Assembly: GCA_023055355.1 (NCBI GenBank)
Contig: JALJCS010000001.1
Location: 24,241,881 to 24,305,880, forward strand
Source of the DNA: Agelaius tricolor
Lineage: Eukaryota > Chordata > Aves > Passeriformes > Icteridae
DNA length: 64,000 nucleotides
Direction: 5' to 3'
In this document: piece by piece, positions 37,733 to 52,440 of the stretch
How positions within the stretch are numbered: the first letter of the stretch is position 1
How the letters are laid out: every line of letters starts with the position of its first letter
Program-made: the position numbers and the translations under genes
The notes under the pieces: generated by a model
Told to the model about the DNA's origin: nothing
Seen by the model: the letters and a program-made list of their open reading frames with translations, nothing else
Databases searched by the model: none

Positions 37733-40518
37733 CTGTGTTAAAGGAGTGAGGAGGACTCAGGCATTTGGTGTCTGGTGGGTGACACAGACTGTTCTGTGCT
37801 CCTGCTGTGGTGACTTCCGAGCTCACTGTGCTCGTGTTTGCTGGAGGTCATGTGGAGCAGGGGCTCTAACTCATGGGTCCTACTCACAGTATGCCCATTA
37901 CACTTTGTCTGGTTTGTTGGTCCCTCTGCCTATCCCCATCAGTTCAATGTTACTCTTCTTCTCACAGAAGTGATGTGAGCCTATTGCCTCAATGCAGTGA
38001 TGCATCTTTTTTTTTTTTGTCATATAAGTAAAATAAAAGTCAAACACAGAAAGACTAGGAATTAAGGCAAAAATTGAGTAGCCCAAAGCCATCATTTCAA
38101 AACTGAACCTGACAGTCAATAATACTGGCATTTTGTTTTAATTTCCTGACTGAATTTTAGTTGAATATATAGATGACTTGCAAAAGACCTATACTGTAAT
38201 ATTTCAAATTTATGAGAAAAATCATAGTTATACCATGAAAGCAGATGATGGAAGACTTTTTGGTTTTGTTTGTTTTGTTTTTGTTTTTGTCTTTCTTTTT
38301 GTTTTAATCCACCGAAAACTGTTTCTTCTAGTAGGCCTTTTTTTTCATATACTGAATAGGAATCACAGTCAACAGGCAGATTTATCTGATGTCACTCTTA
38401 GTTAAAGCACAAAATATTGCCAAAGACTGAAAATAAAATCAGCAGTGTATCTATGTCCAATTTTCTGTATGTTTTTCACTTATTTCAAAGAGTAAATAAG
38501 GGAGTTCCTTATATCTGCTTTTAAAGTGGACTGTTGCCAGGGCAGTTCTGCTTTTCCCTGCTTCTCTTCCAGCTTGTGCATTTATCTCTTTGGCTTTCTG
38601 AGGCATGTTGTCTCTCTTTGTACTGATAAGAGTAATCTGCTGATTCTCCTTCCCTTCCCTGCAGTATTCCCGCAGAGTCTGGCATGAACTGACGTCCATA
38701 TGGCATTCATCCCATTGAATGGCACTCGGAGCAACGTGGGGCCGTGGGAGGACAGGTCAGCACGGTGACCCTTGGGGCAACCACACTGACTCTTACCCCC
38801 AGAACTGCTGACTGCTGTCACAGCACAGTGTAATCACATTTTACAGCTTCATCCTTTAGACCTTTTATGCTGGATGCACTAAGGAGTTTACATCTTCTCC
38901 TGGGATACAACCTGCCGAGACTGTACGCGTGCATTTTAACCTGACTTCCAGGCTAATAAAATGCTGATGTGACTCACGAAAACTTTGGTGAAGTAAGGGG
39001 AGACTTCATAAGCAACAGAAGAATCTGGAAGAAAAAATTGTGATATAAAGCCCACTGTATGTCTCAGAGGTGTTGGGATCTGTATGGTTATCTGTGCAGA
39101 CAGACCCCAGCTGCAGGGGTCAGTCCTACCCTGTTGTAATGGTGGGAAAATGCTGAAATATCGTAGAGTAAGGCCAACTTGATGCCCTGAATTCCTCTCT
39201 AGATTTGCTGACTTGCTCACTGTTATATTGTTCTATTTGAGTGCTTTGTGGAGTTCCAGCCAGTACAGAAGGCACTATTTTAAAGTCCTGAAGTCAGACA
39301 TGGTTGCAATTGTAGAGACTTCAGCAGTTCCCATTTAATGCATTCCATAGGAAGCCAAAGATTATTTTCTTTCCACCCTCCCTGCAGTAGGCATTTTCAT
39401 CAGGGAGCTAAAGCAGTGAATTCAAATCTACAAGGCTTCCTGTATATCTTGTTGTAGTTGAGGATAGAATATTTTGAACTTTGTATGAAATTAAGCTGGA
39501 ATTAAAATCAGGAGAGAAACCTGAGGAAAAATGTTTAAAAATCCCTTTCTCAAGTATACTATGAGACTGTTATTCAGAAGACCCTGAAATAGAAAAAGCA
39601 GCAGCAATTTGTCCACTGCTATTTCTCAACTAATAAGAAAGCCTATAACATTTATTTCTACCTTGCAAATCCTAAGAAGAATTTTCACTGCTTAATGGCA
39701 TTGTCAAGTCACACTCAATTTCATAGTGCTAGAATGTGCTTGCAAGCCATTGTGTTTTCCAGTCTTTATTTCAACATTCTGCCTACAAGCACTTCATTAT
39801 GAGAAGATGTGGAACCCATAAAAAAGTAAGTTTTTATTTTCTCATATGGAATGTGTGTTTTCTGTCTATTCTCATGCTCACAAAAGGACAGGGGAATTTG
39901 CACAAGAGGAGAGACAAAATCTCAACAACCTATTGCTATAAATCTGAACATTCTAAACTACCTGTTCACCCAGAAAACCATTTTGTGTGACATTTCCATT
40001 GTCTATTTTTTAGAAGTGAATGAACAAAAACAACCTGTTTGCACAATCAGCTGTCAAAAACTGATTTTAAAAGTTCAGTGACAGAAACTCTTTCAAAACT
40101 GGAATTTACTAAGAAATATTGTGAGTGGACCAAATCAGGCTCTGATCATCAAACTTAAAAGTTAATGAGATCACTCTTACACTTAAATGAAACAACTGAA
40201 AGTTGTAGATACTTGAAAGCCTGGGATAAAACATCCCCAACAAACAAAAAAAACCCTACACCTTGTGATTAACAGTGTACAGGTATTCTACACCTTGCTT
40301 GTAACTCTGCAGTTCTCATTTACAGTACCTGCATCCCATGGAGCTTTCCTTACATACCTCTACAGCTAATCAGATTGTGCCCTGTACAGACTTCTCCTCA
40401 CAAATATAAGCACCTTATACCCCACTGACTGTTAGTTTAAAAGATCCCTATTGTTTCTTCTCTTCCTTGTTACTTTCTAATGCTACTGCTGCACACATCC
40501 AGCACGTTCAAGAAAGGT
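37733..40518. other. Non-coding block with T12 and (GTTTT)n
   Basis: T12 at 38007-38018 and an imperfect GTTTT-rich run at 38263-38305. The open frames at 38451-38821 overlap each other in three minus-strand frames and look like chance. A donor-like AAAA|GTAAGT at about 39826 has no supportable exon. Confidence 0.5.
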
Positions 40519-40572
40519 GCTCTGGCCCCTGAATCTTGCCACAGTTTATGGCTCTGGCCCCTGAATCTTGCC
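40519..40572. repeat. 32-bp period direct repeat
   Basis: GCTCTGGCCCCTGAATCTTG plus CC occurs at 40519-40540 and again, identical, at 40551-40572, a 32-bp period with about 1.7 copies. Likely a recent tandem duplication. Confidence 0.93.
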
Positions 40573-43112
40573 TTTCCATTACTCCATGCCATAACCTCTG
40601 GCAGAAAAGCAGGAGAAAGGAGATAGCTGACTGAATAAACAAAGAAAATGAGAAGGACAACAGCTGAATAAAAAAAAGATAAGAAGCACATGAGAAGTGC
40701 ACAAGGTCATAATTCAGGGATCAGTAATGACAGTGAAGGTGATTGACATGGAGACTGACACGGTTAAAATTATCACTTCTTTGCTTCAGTGCCTTCAAGT
40801 TGGTATGCAAAGGGGATCATTCTCACCACATATTTAGAACTTGGAAAGCAAAGCTCTGGGAAGGAAAATGTACTGTCACATCACTAATTTTGTCTGAGAA
40901 TGCCTTTAAGAATCCTCCTTTAAGGTTTGATGCAGTACAAAGAACACTACTAAAAAACTATGTAAGGGGATTGTGTTCAGCAAAGTAGAGTTTGAATTTC
41001 CTATTACATCTAGATGTGTAACCCATTTTTGTTGCTTCATATTAAAAAAAAGTGTCCATCAGTCAAAAGTCTGTGAAGTTTCTCCAGTCTGCCAAGGGAT
41101 TGTCAAGGTTTAAGCTTCTCCCATATATGAATATAGGTGAGCATCCTTTTCAGTTAACTCTTTCAAAACTGCATCCAGTGTTTGTTTACGATAAGGCCAA
41201 TAATGCCCACTATATGATTTTCAGCTGAGAACTTTCTTCTTGAGTCCTTTGAGTCCTCAAATTATAGCAGGGTAACACCTTCCAGCCCACAGAACCCTCA
41301 GTGTGCAGTGATACAGCCTTTTTGGGAATGTGATAGAGTGAGATTTCAAGCTGCCAACAACATAAAGCTCCAGCAAGGTCCATTCTTGTGGCTGAGCCCC
41401 ACTGGTTGCAGAAGGGAATAAAGCTATCATCACCACAAGGCTGTGTGGGTTCATTCTCCACACCATGAGGCACTGGATTACCAGTGACTATCAGGCTAAC
41501 TGTGCTTGGTTGCCCAGCATATGGAGGCTTCTAGCTACAGCTTTGGCAAAACTGCTTAAATCTGAGAGTCCCATTGCCTTAGTCCTTCCAGACAAAGCTG
41601 ATTAAATAATCTCAAAATGTCTACAGGCATGACAGCATTGTGGAGGTCTTCAGTATCAGCATGACATTCAACACAATGCATCTCTATCTTGAAAGTTAAT
41701 TGAAATCCCTGTGGGTAAAAATGCTTATGTAACATTTGCTTCACTCATGACTCTCTGTGGGATACAGTGATGACTCCCAGCTCCCTGTGATGGATAGCCT
41801 CAGAACAGCAGTGGTTGACATTTTCTGTGTCTTGGCCCTTTAATATGTTTTATGTTTGCACAGTTGCAATGAACATTCTCCACTGCCTTTAATCCTGGCT
41901 GATAAATGAAGCATGAGTCTCCCTCTAACCTTGGATACTCTCACAGCTGATGCTTGCTTGATATGATCTGCATTTTTCCATGGACTCTGTTGGAAATTGT
42001 CCAGTTAGCTCTCTGCAGCTATTGGAGGAGCATTGTCATTGATTGCTTAATGCTTTTCCCAAAAATTATTAGGCATGCTTGCTTTTTTTTACCCTACAAT
42101 AGTTACAGATATAATTTAACGATTTTCCTAGGTTGTATAAAATCTGTACAGAAAAGGCAAGAATTAGGCTGGAGATCCTACAGGAAAAAGCAATGGAAAA
42201 TCCTTGGACAAAAAAAAAAAGATTGTGTCTCCTTGACTGTAAATTTTAAATCTAAAGCCATATAATCAATCTCTGTGTCTCAGTGAAGTATTTATACTTG
42301 GAAAAGCAGCTGAATTCTGATGTCATATCTGAAATGAGATGAGCATGAAAAAGAAAAGATAACAATAGGAAAAATTCTTCCTCCTTTCTTTCTCTCATAT
42401 CAAAATTATACTTGAGGAACACTTGTGATATATAGTTCTCCAAGCATCTTTCCCCTTCTAGTTATAACCTTTTCAAAGCACACACTCTACTTATGGAAAA
42501 AAGCTGCAGATCAAAGCATGACAGTTGACACCACAGAAGAAAAGAGACAAGGTTACTGGATCAAACCCAAGAAGTAAAACTGATGAAAAGCCTTCAAGTG
42601 CAGAGCAGACTGATGAAAATAAGTGTGTGCTGCATGATTTGAGTAAAAAGGGGCTGAAATAGAAAAGACTGATGAAAGCCAAGGGTTGAAGATTCATGAA
42701 GGAAGCATAAGAAGCTGATGACTCCAGACTTGGGTTTCATAAGCAGAAACTCTATAATGTATTTAAAATTTAGTGGAGAAACCACTGATTGTGGCATCAG
42801 AGAAATCACAAGACTGAATTAAGAGGAAAGATACTGAAAAAAAAATTTCCTCTCAAGGGTATACTGAAAGTATTCAGAGAGGTGATAATGAAAAAAAATC
42901 AAAACATTTCACCACAGATCTGGGTGTATTTGAAAGCACACTGCTGTGACTTTGGCTATATTTTTTGTCCTAAAATCTGGCCAGCCAGCTTCTAAAATTA
43001 GCCAGTCTCTATAATGGGCTCTTATGCAAAACATGTATATTCAGCTTTTGCTGAAGTTCCTACTAACTCCAGAAAGAAATATTAGAAGTCACACAGTAAG
43101 ATTGTAACTTAC
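40573..43112. other. Non-coding block with A11
   Basis: A11 lies at 42210-42220. Several short frames overlap on both strands. No gene recognised. Confidence 0.5.
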
Positions 43113-43256
43113 CCTTCAGTAAGTCTTGTATTATCATAGGTTCTTCTATGTAGGTAGGCAATGAAAATGCATTCCCACACATTTTGATGATAAATCTAAT
43201 CAATATTGGCAGAAAGACATTTCTTTCCTTATAAGTTTCACCATGCAACTTCACAA
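43113..43256 (-). other. Candidate 144-nt symmetric exon
   Basis: Minus-strand segment bounded by an acceptor-like TTCTATTTAG and a donor CTGAAGG|GTAAGT. It is 144 bases (48 codons), enters and leaves in phase 1, and is open throughout; the reading includes FLPILIRFIIKMCG and IEEPMIIQDLLK. A shorter alternative of 33 bases uses an acceptor CTACCTACATAG inside it and also keeps the frame. The longer acceptor has a poor polypyrimidine tract. The peptide is not recognised, so this is a hypothesis only. Confidence 0.2.
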
Positions 43257-46200
43257 CTAAATAGAATTGGGATCCCAGAAATCCCAACTCTTATACCATT
43301 AAAAAGCCACTTAAATATTGTCTTACCCTTCTCCGTCCAACATGTGAAGTGTGGGTGAAAGAGTTTCTTATTACTACCTTATAAAAGCAACTGAATTTTA
43401 ACCACAGATTGCTGCATTAGAGTAAGACCTTTAAAACATCACAAAAACAGGAAACAAAGCAAGGAAGAGTTCTCTGTTGCAGCTGCCTTGAATTCTTCTG
43501 TCAAATTCAGGTACTGCTGTACTGCACATTCTTCTACCTTGTAGGCATCTGTCAGTCAGAACAGCAGACAACATGACTGACATGAGGATATTAAAATGAG
43601 AGTTTAAACAGATTTCTGTCTGAATGCTTATGCCACTTCTGAGTCATGACTTAAGAGAGGGAAAGAAAATTTAAAACACTGATTGCAAGAACTTGACATA
43701 TTGAGAGAGTTGAAGAAGAGGAAAATTGGTTTGACATCAAACCACACTGTTTGTACCACAGACATCCAGCTAATAAAGGATGATTTAGTTAAAATCAGAA
43801 TTCCTCCCCTGTGCAGTCATTCAGTCCTGTTCCAGTTTTACAAAGTGTCCAGTAATTTAGTTATACTTTTGATATTTACCCTTTTTAAATTTTAACTGAA
43901 TTTTGGTAAATTCAACACTTGCCAGGAAGAGGAGTCAGAGTCACTGAAGTTTCAGATAAGGCAAGGGCACATTCCCAGGCTGGAAAATCCTGTTCCCTTT
44001 TCTGTCAAAAAGAATTTGACCCCATGTTATCCAGATTCACCAGAAGGAGCCCAAGGTACCACACTGCTTCCTGAAGGCACCCACTCTGCACACTGGGCTG
44101 TGCTTCCAAACCCTTTCCTCCTGCAGGCATTGTAAACCTGCCAAGGTGCTGATGGACACACTCTGTCTTTAGGGATTTGCTGCTGGGGTGGGGGCAGAAA
44201 ATTGGAGATGCTAGCACCCCCTTCCCTTTAGGTCTCAGAGGAAAGCTGGTCAGGCCAATATGTACCCACCCACCACGTTTCAAGAGGACCTCATGGTGGA
44301 TCTAGGGAGAAGACAAAAAAAGAGCAGAAGCTACAAGTTTGTGTTCAGGGTAGATTTGATAATAATGGCCAGGGATGGGGGAAGTGAACACTTGAGCACA
44401 TGAACTTCTGTATCTGCTTCCCAGTAAGAGAGTGTTGGTTTCTGTATGCCTTACTCCCCTGATCCTGGAATTTATCTTCACTTTTCTCCCTTGGCACACA
44501 CAGGACATTAACAGTCTACCACTAAAGCTGAACACTGCAAATATCCTCCTGAGAAAAGTACAGGTCCAAAGTTTCTTCAGGCAACCACCTTTTACAGTAA
44601 TTTCATGGAGATCTTAGAAAAACATACCTCATAAATTACTGTTTGTGAGATTAACATCACTCAAATAATTTCTATACATCAGAAATAGGACCCATGATCC
44701 AGAATATTCCAGAAATTTAGTCAAATACTTTTTGGGACTTCAAAGTCTTGCCAGCCCCTTAGGAATGGGAGATAAGTATATAGATTTTGAAGGTGTCACC
44801 CAGATGAGTCCCTTGTTCCTGTAATGCTTCCAGTGCCAGGTAGGCTTTAGAAGAAAGGACAGCTGTCTGTCTATCTGCTATCAGCTGCCACTCAGCAGGG
44901 GCTCTGGAGCCCAACAGGTCAGCTCTGTATCCCAGAGCACAATGTCAGCTCACATAAAACATTGTACTCTATCAAAACTGGAGCTCATTGGATGTGCTGC
45001 CTGCACACTGCATTGAAATGGGCCCTAAGAAAGGGAATATTTTAAACAGTATTTGCATGTTTGGATGTAATAAGCAAAGTCTCCTGACTACCCTATGAAC
45101 TCAGGACTTAAACAGATGAAAAGCAGCATCATATACTTGAAATGAAGAGAAGGATCTTTAAGTTGCACTATGTGGTACCTTCACTGGATCATATAAATTC
45201 AAATTCAGGGGTTTGTCAGGGCAGACAAAGAAATTGCCTTTCCTCCAGGCTTTCTGTCTTCTGAATAATAAACCAAGTTACTTCATAGTACCATGCAGAC
45301 AATAAAACCAAACCAAAATCACCACATCAAAGCCAACACACGAATATGTGGGAGTGAAGAGATATTATTTCTCTCCTGCTTCTTTACTCTTCTGAAATTC
45401 ATTAATAGTTCCTGAGTAATGAAATGTCAATGGCTTTTAGAAGCCACATGAGTTACTTGTATGGAGTAACTTCTGTTTAAGAAATTACTTTTTGTGCATT
45501 AGACACAGTGACATTTCTCATAAAGAGAAAAACAGAAGTACAGAATATGCAGCTAGGGAATTGTTTGGACCAGTAGTGCAAGTTTTACTTTTCATCTGGC
45601 AATTTTAGGTAAAAGAGCACTGTATGTTTATAAAATGCACTTTTTGGGAACAATTAATGTGCAAGATTAGGACTCCTGGTACATGGGACCTGTCCTAATA
45701 GAATTCTGTTACCTGAATATTCATGGGACACTGTGAGCATAGTGCAAATGGGTGAAGTAAATGTGTTCAGAATCTGAGGCAACTGGAGTAACACAGGCTT
45801 TCCACTACTACTGTTTCAGGGCTATTTGGATGGTCTGTGATTCAAATTATATTTGTACAGCATTCATATGCAAATTTAAGGCAAGAAAGAACACAAGTGC
45901 TATAAGGTTTTATTTTGCAAACATCAATAAGGGATTGCTGCTCTTGATAGCCTTTAATTTAAAATAAAACCACCAGAAAATTTTACATTATTATTCTTAT
46001 TAATAGTGCTCTTTAAACCTCCTGAGATGAACAGATAAGGAATAATGTTCTTTTTAAAATCCGTGATGATTTTGTAAACTAAAAATGGCTTTTTAAATTT
46101 TTCTTTATATGGAAAATTAAGAGTTATTCAGTTGGGTCAATGCGAGATGAGCTGCATTGGCCCAGTGGATGTGAGTCAAGTCCTGCTGTAGGTGCACAGA

Positions 46201-49200
46201 TTAGGTTCTCAGAGAAAATACATCTGTATGGACATTTGTGCCTAGCAGGCTCTGTCTGAAGACAAAATGGCATATTCTGCTGAAAAAAAGGGTATGGGAA
46301 CCTTTTGCTGTAAAGCAACTGTGGACAAATAAGTCAGAGCAAGAATGCTGGATCCACCAAGGCAGGGCTGAGTCTGGGAAACTGTGATCAGCTCCTGTTT
46401 CTCACACATCTGCTGCAATGGGGATTTCTCAACACGCACAGTTAGCGTGCTGGCCCAGCAAGATTCAGGAAGGATCTTCTCTGTTTCACTGGAGGAGCTC
46501 TGCTTCAAAGGGCAAACCTACTATTTCTCAGGAAATAAGAACCTGAAACTTGCAGAGAGAAGGATGTGGAGTAAACAGAGAGCTGGCAGATGTAGCTGCA
46601 TGCCAGGGATGATCCCACCAGCCCATAAATATTGATGACTTTGCAGTCTCTGAATGCAGATTATTCAGGACGCTGAAGCCTGCAGCTGCACATTCACAGC
46701 TTGCTGCTCTCTGAAAGAGCATTCCTGAGAATGTGCATCCGCCTGCTTGAGAATCCCCCACTGCTCTTTTTAACTCTGCTGAAACAATGCTCTTCTCCTT
46801 CTGGAATTTGTATTTTATCAAAATAATTCAAAAAGGCAAACAAAATAGTTGTTTTGCTAAACTCATTTGCAAACAGCTATAACAGGTTGCTATAAAAACA
46901 GGCTGTTACAAGAGAGGGGATAAAACTCTGCCTTTTTTTTCCTCTACTGCATATATGTCCTTCATATAGCTACTTTTGTCTAAGACTGTTTAATACAAAT
47001 AAGCAGAAATAACTAGAGAGCATAGTGACAGTTCATTCATGGGTGTATCACACATAACCTTAATGCATTTGGCAATAACATCAGCACTTCACTTGAGTAT
47101 GGAACCAGTTAAACACTGGGACTCAGACATTAAGAGAAATTAATTTAGGATTCATGCTGGATCCTTAATTCAATAAGCCAAAATTGGAGCTGACATTCTG
47201 AGGATAATAAAGAAACCTAGGAAAGTATTGAAGTCCAAACAAGGACAAGCCAAACCACAAAGGATTCAGCAGAATATTTCAGCATTTCTGAGAAAAAGTA
47301 ATGTATTAGGAGCTCAGAGCCCATCAGGGCTTGGCTTATGTTTTAAGGATAAAAGTTAAAAGGCTGCCATTTTACTTTAATTCTATGACAAATTTAGCAA
47401 TGCCTCAATATCTGCTTATCACTTTGAAATATATAGTTAATTTATTATCATATTTCAGCTAGGTATGCACATACTGATGTATTTATAGCTTCAGATGCAT
47501 ACGTATACCCAGACAAACTCTACCATCATTCCTCAGTACATGGCTATCACAAATTCATGCTTAAGGCCTGATTGTCTCACATTAAGTAAGGTCTTACTCT
47601 ACATGTATTTTTAATGACCTACCTGTGCTCTCTGTTTTCTGAGCTCCAACAGGGTCATGATCTCTCAATCGGCATTTGTAAAAATACTCATAGGTACAGC
47701 AGAGTTGCTTTAAGCACTCTGAACATGGCCCATGTGGAAAAAGAGGCCAGAGCTCAGGCTATTAAATCAGATCTATTTTGGACAACAATGACATGTGTTT
47801 TAAATTTTCCCAGAACTTCAAACATGTATAAGGGCTTTCCTGAGAAGAGATGCTTCCCTTCACTGGGGTCTAGCACAGAAAGTGCAAATTAAATTAGGAG
47901 TGAAATTGGTCGCAGGGGTGTAGTGTTACTGCATCTTGCAAGCAATCTTGTGCCTCAAACGGCATCAAAGAGTTATCATTTCACCGTAGGCGTTTTTGCC
48001 CTGTGTCAGACACCACAGCTTACTTGTTCATGAAAGGAGTTTGCTGCTGAAAGGCCTCTTAAAAAGCTTGGACTTGACTTTCTGTTATAGATTACCATAA
48101 GCTTTAGAGGTTAATCAGTTAATTGGCAATTATTTTTGAATATTAGAATCACTTTTGGTTAAGGTCCCACTGAAATAGACATAAAAATGTTCTCTGTGTG
48201 ATGTTCTCAGCTCCTTCTGGAGTCAAACTTGTTTGGGTTCAGAGCAGTCCTTCCTAATGCAACTGCACTAGCAGTGGGCTGTGCTTCTGTGTCCTGTTTT
48301 GTTTCCACCTAGCTGGCAGTTCAAACTCAGAAGCAATTCCTGTGGAGCATATATGTGATAAAATAGTGTGAAGAAACTTTTCTGTGGACTCCCACCAATG
48401 TGTGACAAACTGACTTTTTCTCCTTTTCTCCTTTATCTCTTTTTCTCTCCGTCTGTAGTTTGCTTGCTTACAGGATCATCACTAATGCCTTCCAAAACCT
48501 TACCAGGGCTGGTGAAACTACAAGCAGTAAGATCTCATGCTGAAAGCACATCCAAACACTGTACACAATGTACAAAAATAAGATAACAGGTTTGAGTCCA
48601 AATTTTTTAAAATTACCTTTTTCTTTTTTTTCCAATTATCTCTCTTATATCATTAAAGCAACCAGATAAAACACTTTTTTTGAAAACTTGAGGCACAGTG
48701 ATTGATTAGCCCTGCTCCTTTCTGCTGTGGAAATCTCTGGGACTCCACACAAGCTGCAGGTGCTAACCACCTGTCCAGATAAAGCCTGGGGCCCTGAAAC
48801 TACAGCTCTTCTTCAAGAAAAGCTGCTGGATTGGTACATGTTCTTTTCTTTTGCATCTTAGGCTTTGTCCTCTGTCTCTCTCTTGGCTTTCCTTTCTTTA
48901 ACAATATTGTGCTTGCACATTTGCATTATTATTAGTTAATTTTTACTTAACATTTTTGTGTCATTTTTATGTACTCAAGTGCCTCAAGTCAAGGTTCTCT
49001 GCAGCTAGACAAACCTTCAGTTTTGCTTGACTGCAAGTGATTCATCTTTTCTTTAACAATAATATTTATTTCAACATTCACTTCATAAGCCCTCAGTCTG
49101 TTGACACCAGCATGGTACCATTACCAATGGTATAAACAAAGAAAAATTGTAACACTGAGACCAAATCAAACTTGTGCATAGTGTCTGTGGTTGAATTTTA

Positions 49201-49250
49201 AATGGATGCAGCTCCAGAGAGTTTATCCACATAAAAGTAATAATTAACAT
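43257..49250. other. Non-coding block, nothing notable
   Basis: Six kilobases of unique AT-rich sequence with modestly GC-richer stretches near 44010-44280 and 44820-44960. Open frames such as 44005-44283 and 46242-46821 on the minus strand overlap plus-strand frames and lack motifs. No repeat family recognised. Confidence 0.5.
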
Positions 49251-49259
49251 TCCTGAAGT

Positions 49260-49610
49260 AATAACTGCTCGGCCACATTTCAAACTGCTAGCTCAGACAT
49301 TTGCTCAATATGAGCACGATATGGCTCAGTCTTAAAGCTGCCAAAGCACAGTAGGTTACTCAGCATGCATAAAAAGAACTGACATTACATTCAGTGGGGA
49401 CTTTATCTTGCTTGAATAATCCTCCCTACAAGATTATTTCAGCATGCAACGTGTTTCATTTGAGCAAAGTCAGAGAATGCAAAATAATGTGAAGTAATTA
49501 TGCTATTAAATGTTGCTATTACTTTTTCAGCCCTCTGTTTCAAAGCATAAATAGTTTTCTCAAGGCTAAAAATTGTCAGCAGAAGATCAAATGCACCTCT
49601 TGAGTAACCC
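49260..49610. promoter_or_regulatory. Candidate conserved non-coding element
   Basis: Repeat-free stretch with repeated GCATGC/AGCATGCA-type palindromes (about 49360 and 49440), a TAATTATG-type homeodomain core and ATGCAAAATAATG. Chosen by texture only. Confidence 0.14.
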
Positions 49611-52440
49611 CATTAAAACCAATGAAGTTTCCCAAAGATTGAGATTGGTTCCTTACTCCACTACAGTCAGAACTAGGAAAACTACAGGAATATCAATATA
49701 TTCTTTGCTTCCAATTGGAATTGGTTTGCATTTCTAGAACACCTCAGTTCGAAATTCTCAAAATGTTTTACAATCTTGTATGGAACAGAAGAGTTTTTTT
49801 TACCAGAATCTAACACATGGCCGGTGGTACATCTCCGTGCTAAGACCCACAGCTGTAAATGTGCCTGGGGATCAGCACCTGCCCATATCAGCAGAGCATC
49901 CACTGTGGTTGCAGTCTCACCAGGCTCTCTGTGTTAAAATTATCTGGCTGGGGAACAGGTATATTTAAAGAGGAACAGATGCCTAATGTTTCCCAGTAAT
50001 TTGTGTTTCAAAAATTCTCTCCTGCAAAAGAATCACAGTCCTGCAGTTTTGAGTTCATCCCTAGGGCCCAATCAGGCATTACACTGTAGAGGGACTTCCT
50101 GAGAACTGTGCACAGTTGCAACCTCTTACAGAAAAACATGATGAAGTACTGGGTTTAGTAATGACTGTGAGCCATTTAGCCAGTAGCCTTTAATCACCTC
50201 TGATTACTATTTGATGATCAGCTATGTTCAACAAGAGTTTGTAACCCCTCTTCTTACACCCTACAGAAGGTAGCAATGGATAATCACAGGGAATGAAGCA
50301 TCCATTGCTCTTTTTACTGTAACTACCAGAGGCCCTTTGTCCTTACAGTTTATTCCCATCCAAGATCTAAGCATAATGGGGAAAACAAGGGGGAACACAG
50401 TCAGGGTTGTTAATTATGACAAAACATCATCTTGCCACTCCCCACAAAGATGTCCATAAAAACTGTGCTTACTTCTTAAAGTTTCATTACTATTTAACAG
50501 CTTAACTGCAAACACTTTTTCTGCCTTCCCATATTACTTTCTGTTTATTTTCCTGGCTTTTCCTTTGCCCCAGCCCTCAACAGGAAGCATTCCTTACAAG
50601 CACATCTTGTGCTGTTGTGACAATGTCACATGGCTTATTGTAGGAGAGACTTGCTGGAATTTATAAGGTAGAGGGTTACTTACTAACCCAACATATGAAA
50701 AATCCTATTTCAGACTTTGCAAATGAATATATTATCCAGTGGCTGCCATCTGAGCAGCTATGCAGAGCCAGTCTGCTTGTACTACCTGATATGAATGTGT
50801 CAATCTGGTACAGAATTGACACTTGGATGTTAACTCCTGAGCAACTACATGCAGTCTCAAGTGCTGTGCTGGATTGGAGCCACAGGACCTGAAGCAAAAC
50901 TCGTGGAACTTGATCAGAGTATTTTAAATAACTTCAGTGGATTCTGGATCCAGTCCATGCTGTCTGCTAGAGGTATTGGCTACATTTTTCCAAATAAAAG
51001 AAGTTAGGAATAATATATCAAAACCTTTGATCCAGGACTAGCAGGCCCAGGAATTAAGACTCAGTCCCTTTATATGATGAATTTACAGATTTCCTGACTT
51101 AGGAAACATGAAAAACACTGACAAATACTTATGTTGACATACAAATAAGTACAAGAGACCAAAGGGTAGAAAAGGCATTTTAATCCTCTAAAAATATTGA
51201 ACCATTCCAGAGCAGAGAGTCTAATGATTTCAGTCCCCAGTTGTTTATATAGCCCTAAACCCTGTATCCATGATGACATTTCATTTTACATCATTTGTTT
51301 CTTTAATCAGTTGTGTTTCATAAAAACAGTCTTTCAGCCAGGTCAGCAGGGAATGTGCTGAGCTACCATGAGCAGCAACTGGAGTCAGTGATTTCATCTG
51401 CCTGCCTGCAGACGGAGCATGTCCGTGTGATCACAAGGCAGCTGCCTGGGGAGCGCTGCTGAAGCTGCTGTGTATCCCAATACATTACCCTGCCCAGGCT
51501 TTCAGCAGTAGGATGTGTTTATTCATCCCTAGCCATTGCTTTAGAGAACACTCTAAAATTGGGTTTGGCCCTTTTTGCTTATTATTTAATGCTTTTCAAT
51601 GGGGCCAAGTCTTGCCTTCGTAACTAAAAAACCACAGATGTCTTCTTAATGTCTGTGGCACCCTTCATCCCTGCTGAGAGCAGTTTTTGACCCTGTCCCA
51701 TAATAATTGAATTGGTCCTGCTAGCATGGCAATTACTGTAGCCTTTGAGTGCCTTCCAATATTCATTAAATAATGTGACTTCATATCCCTTAGGTGCCAT
51801 TTCTTTTTTCATCTCCCCCCAGAGGAGCCATGTGCACAGTAGAGCACCTTGGACACAGTGTCTGTAGCTTGGTGCTGTGTGCTAAGCCAGTTTTTTCATG
51901 TCAGGTTTCTCCTGGAATATGAATATAGTTTCCAGACTCAAATGGGGCAAATATCTCACAAGTTAGCTTGCTACGCTGGAAACACTTAATTCATTAAACC
52001 TAATTACATTCACCAAAACAGAGAAATGTATAAAAACTCAACAAAAGTATATAAAAAAGGAGTTATTTTAAGAAAACATTTCTTTTACAAAAACAAAAGA
52101 ACTTAACATGCCTCTCAGATTTTTAACGGGTCAGCTACTGATCGGTATTTATAGCTGCTAAAACCTGTTTTCAGCATTGAACCAAACAATCCCCTGGCTC
52201 CAATTACTGTTATCCAGAGAGTATCCCAGAAGGTAGCAGCCACAAACAGAGGGGGCAGGCAGAAAAGAAGAAAAGTAATTTACTGATTCTTCTGATCCCT
52301 CCTTGTCTTATTGTTGGATGGTTTGAGCAGAACCATCCCAGATTCTCCTACCCCTACTTGTGTTCATTCTGATTTCTCCAGCACAGCTATTCTTAAAAAT
52401 AGCCAGCAAAACACAAATCAATTAATTCACCTACCTTGAG
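49611..52440. other. Non-coding block, nothing notable
   Basis: Unique sequence. Open frames at 50676-50897 face each other on both strands, typical of chance. Confidence 0.5.

Noticed and set aside
49740..49760. GTTCGAAATTC as a tRNA B box
   Set aside because: Does not match the GGTTCGANTCC consensus, and no cloverleaf or A box lies upstream.
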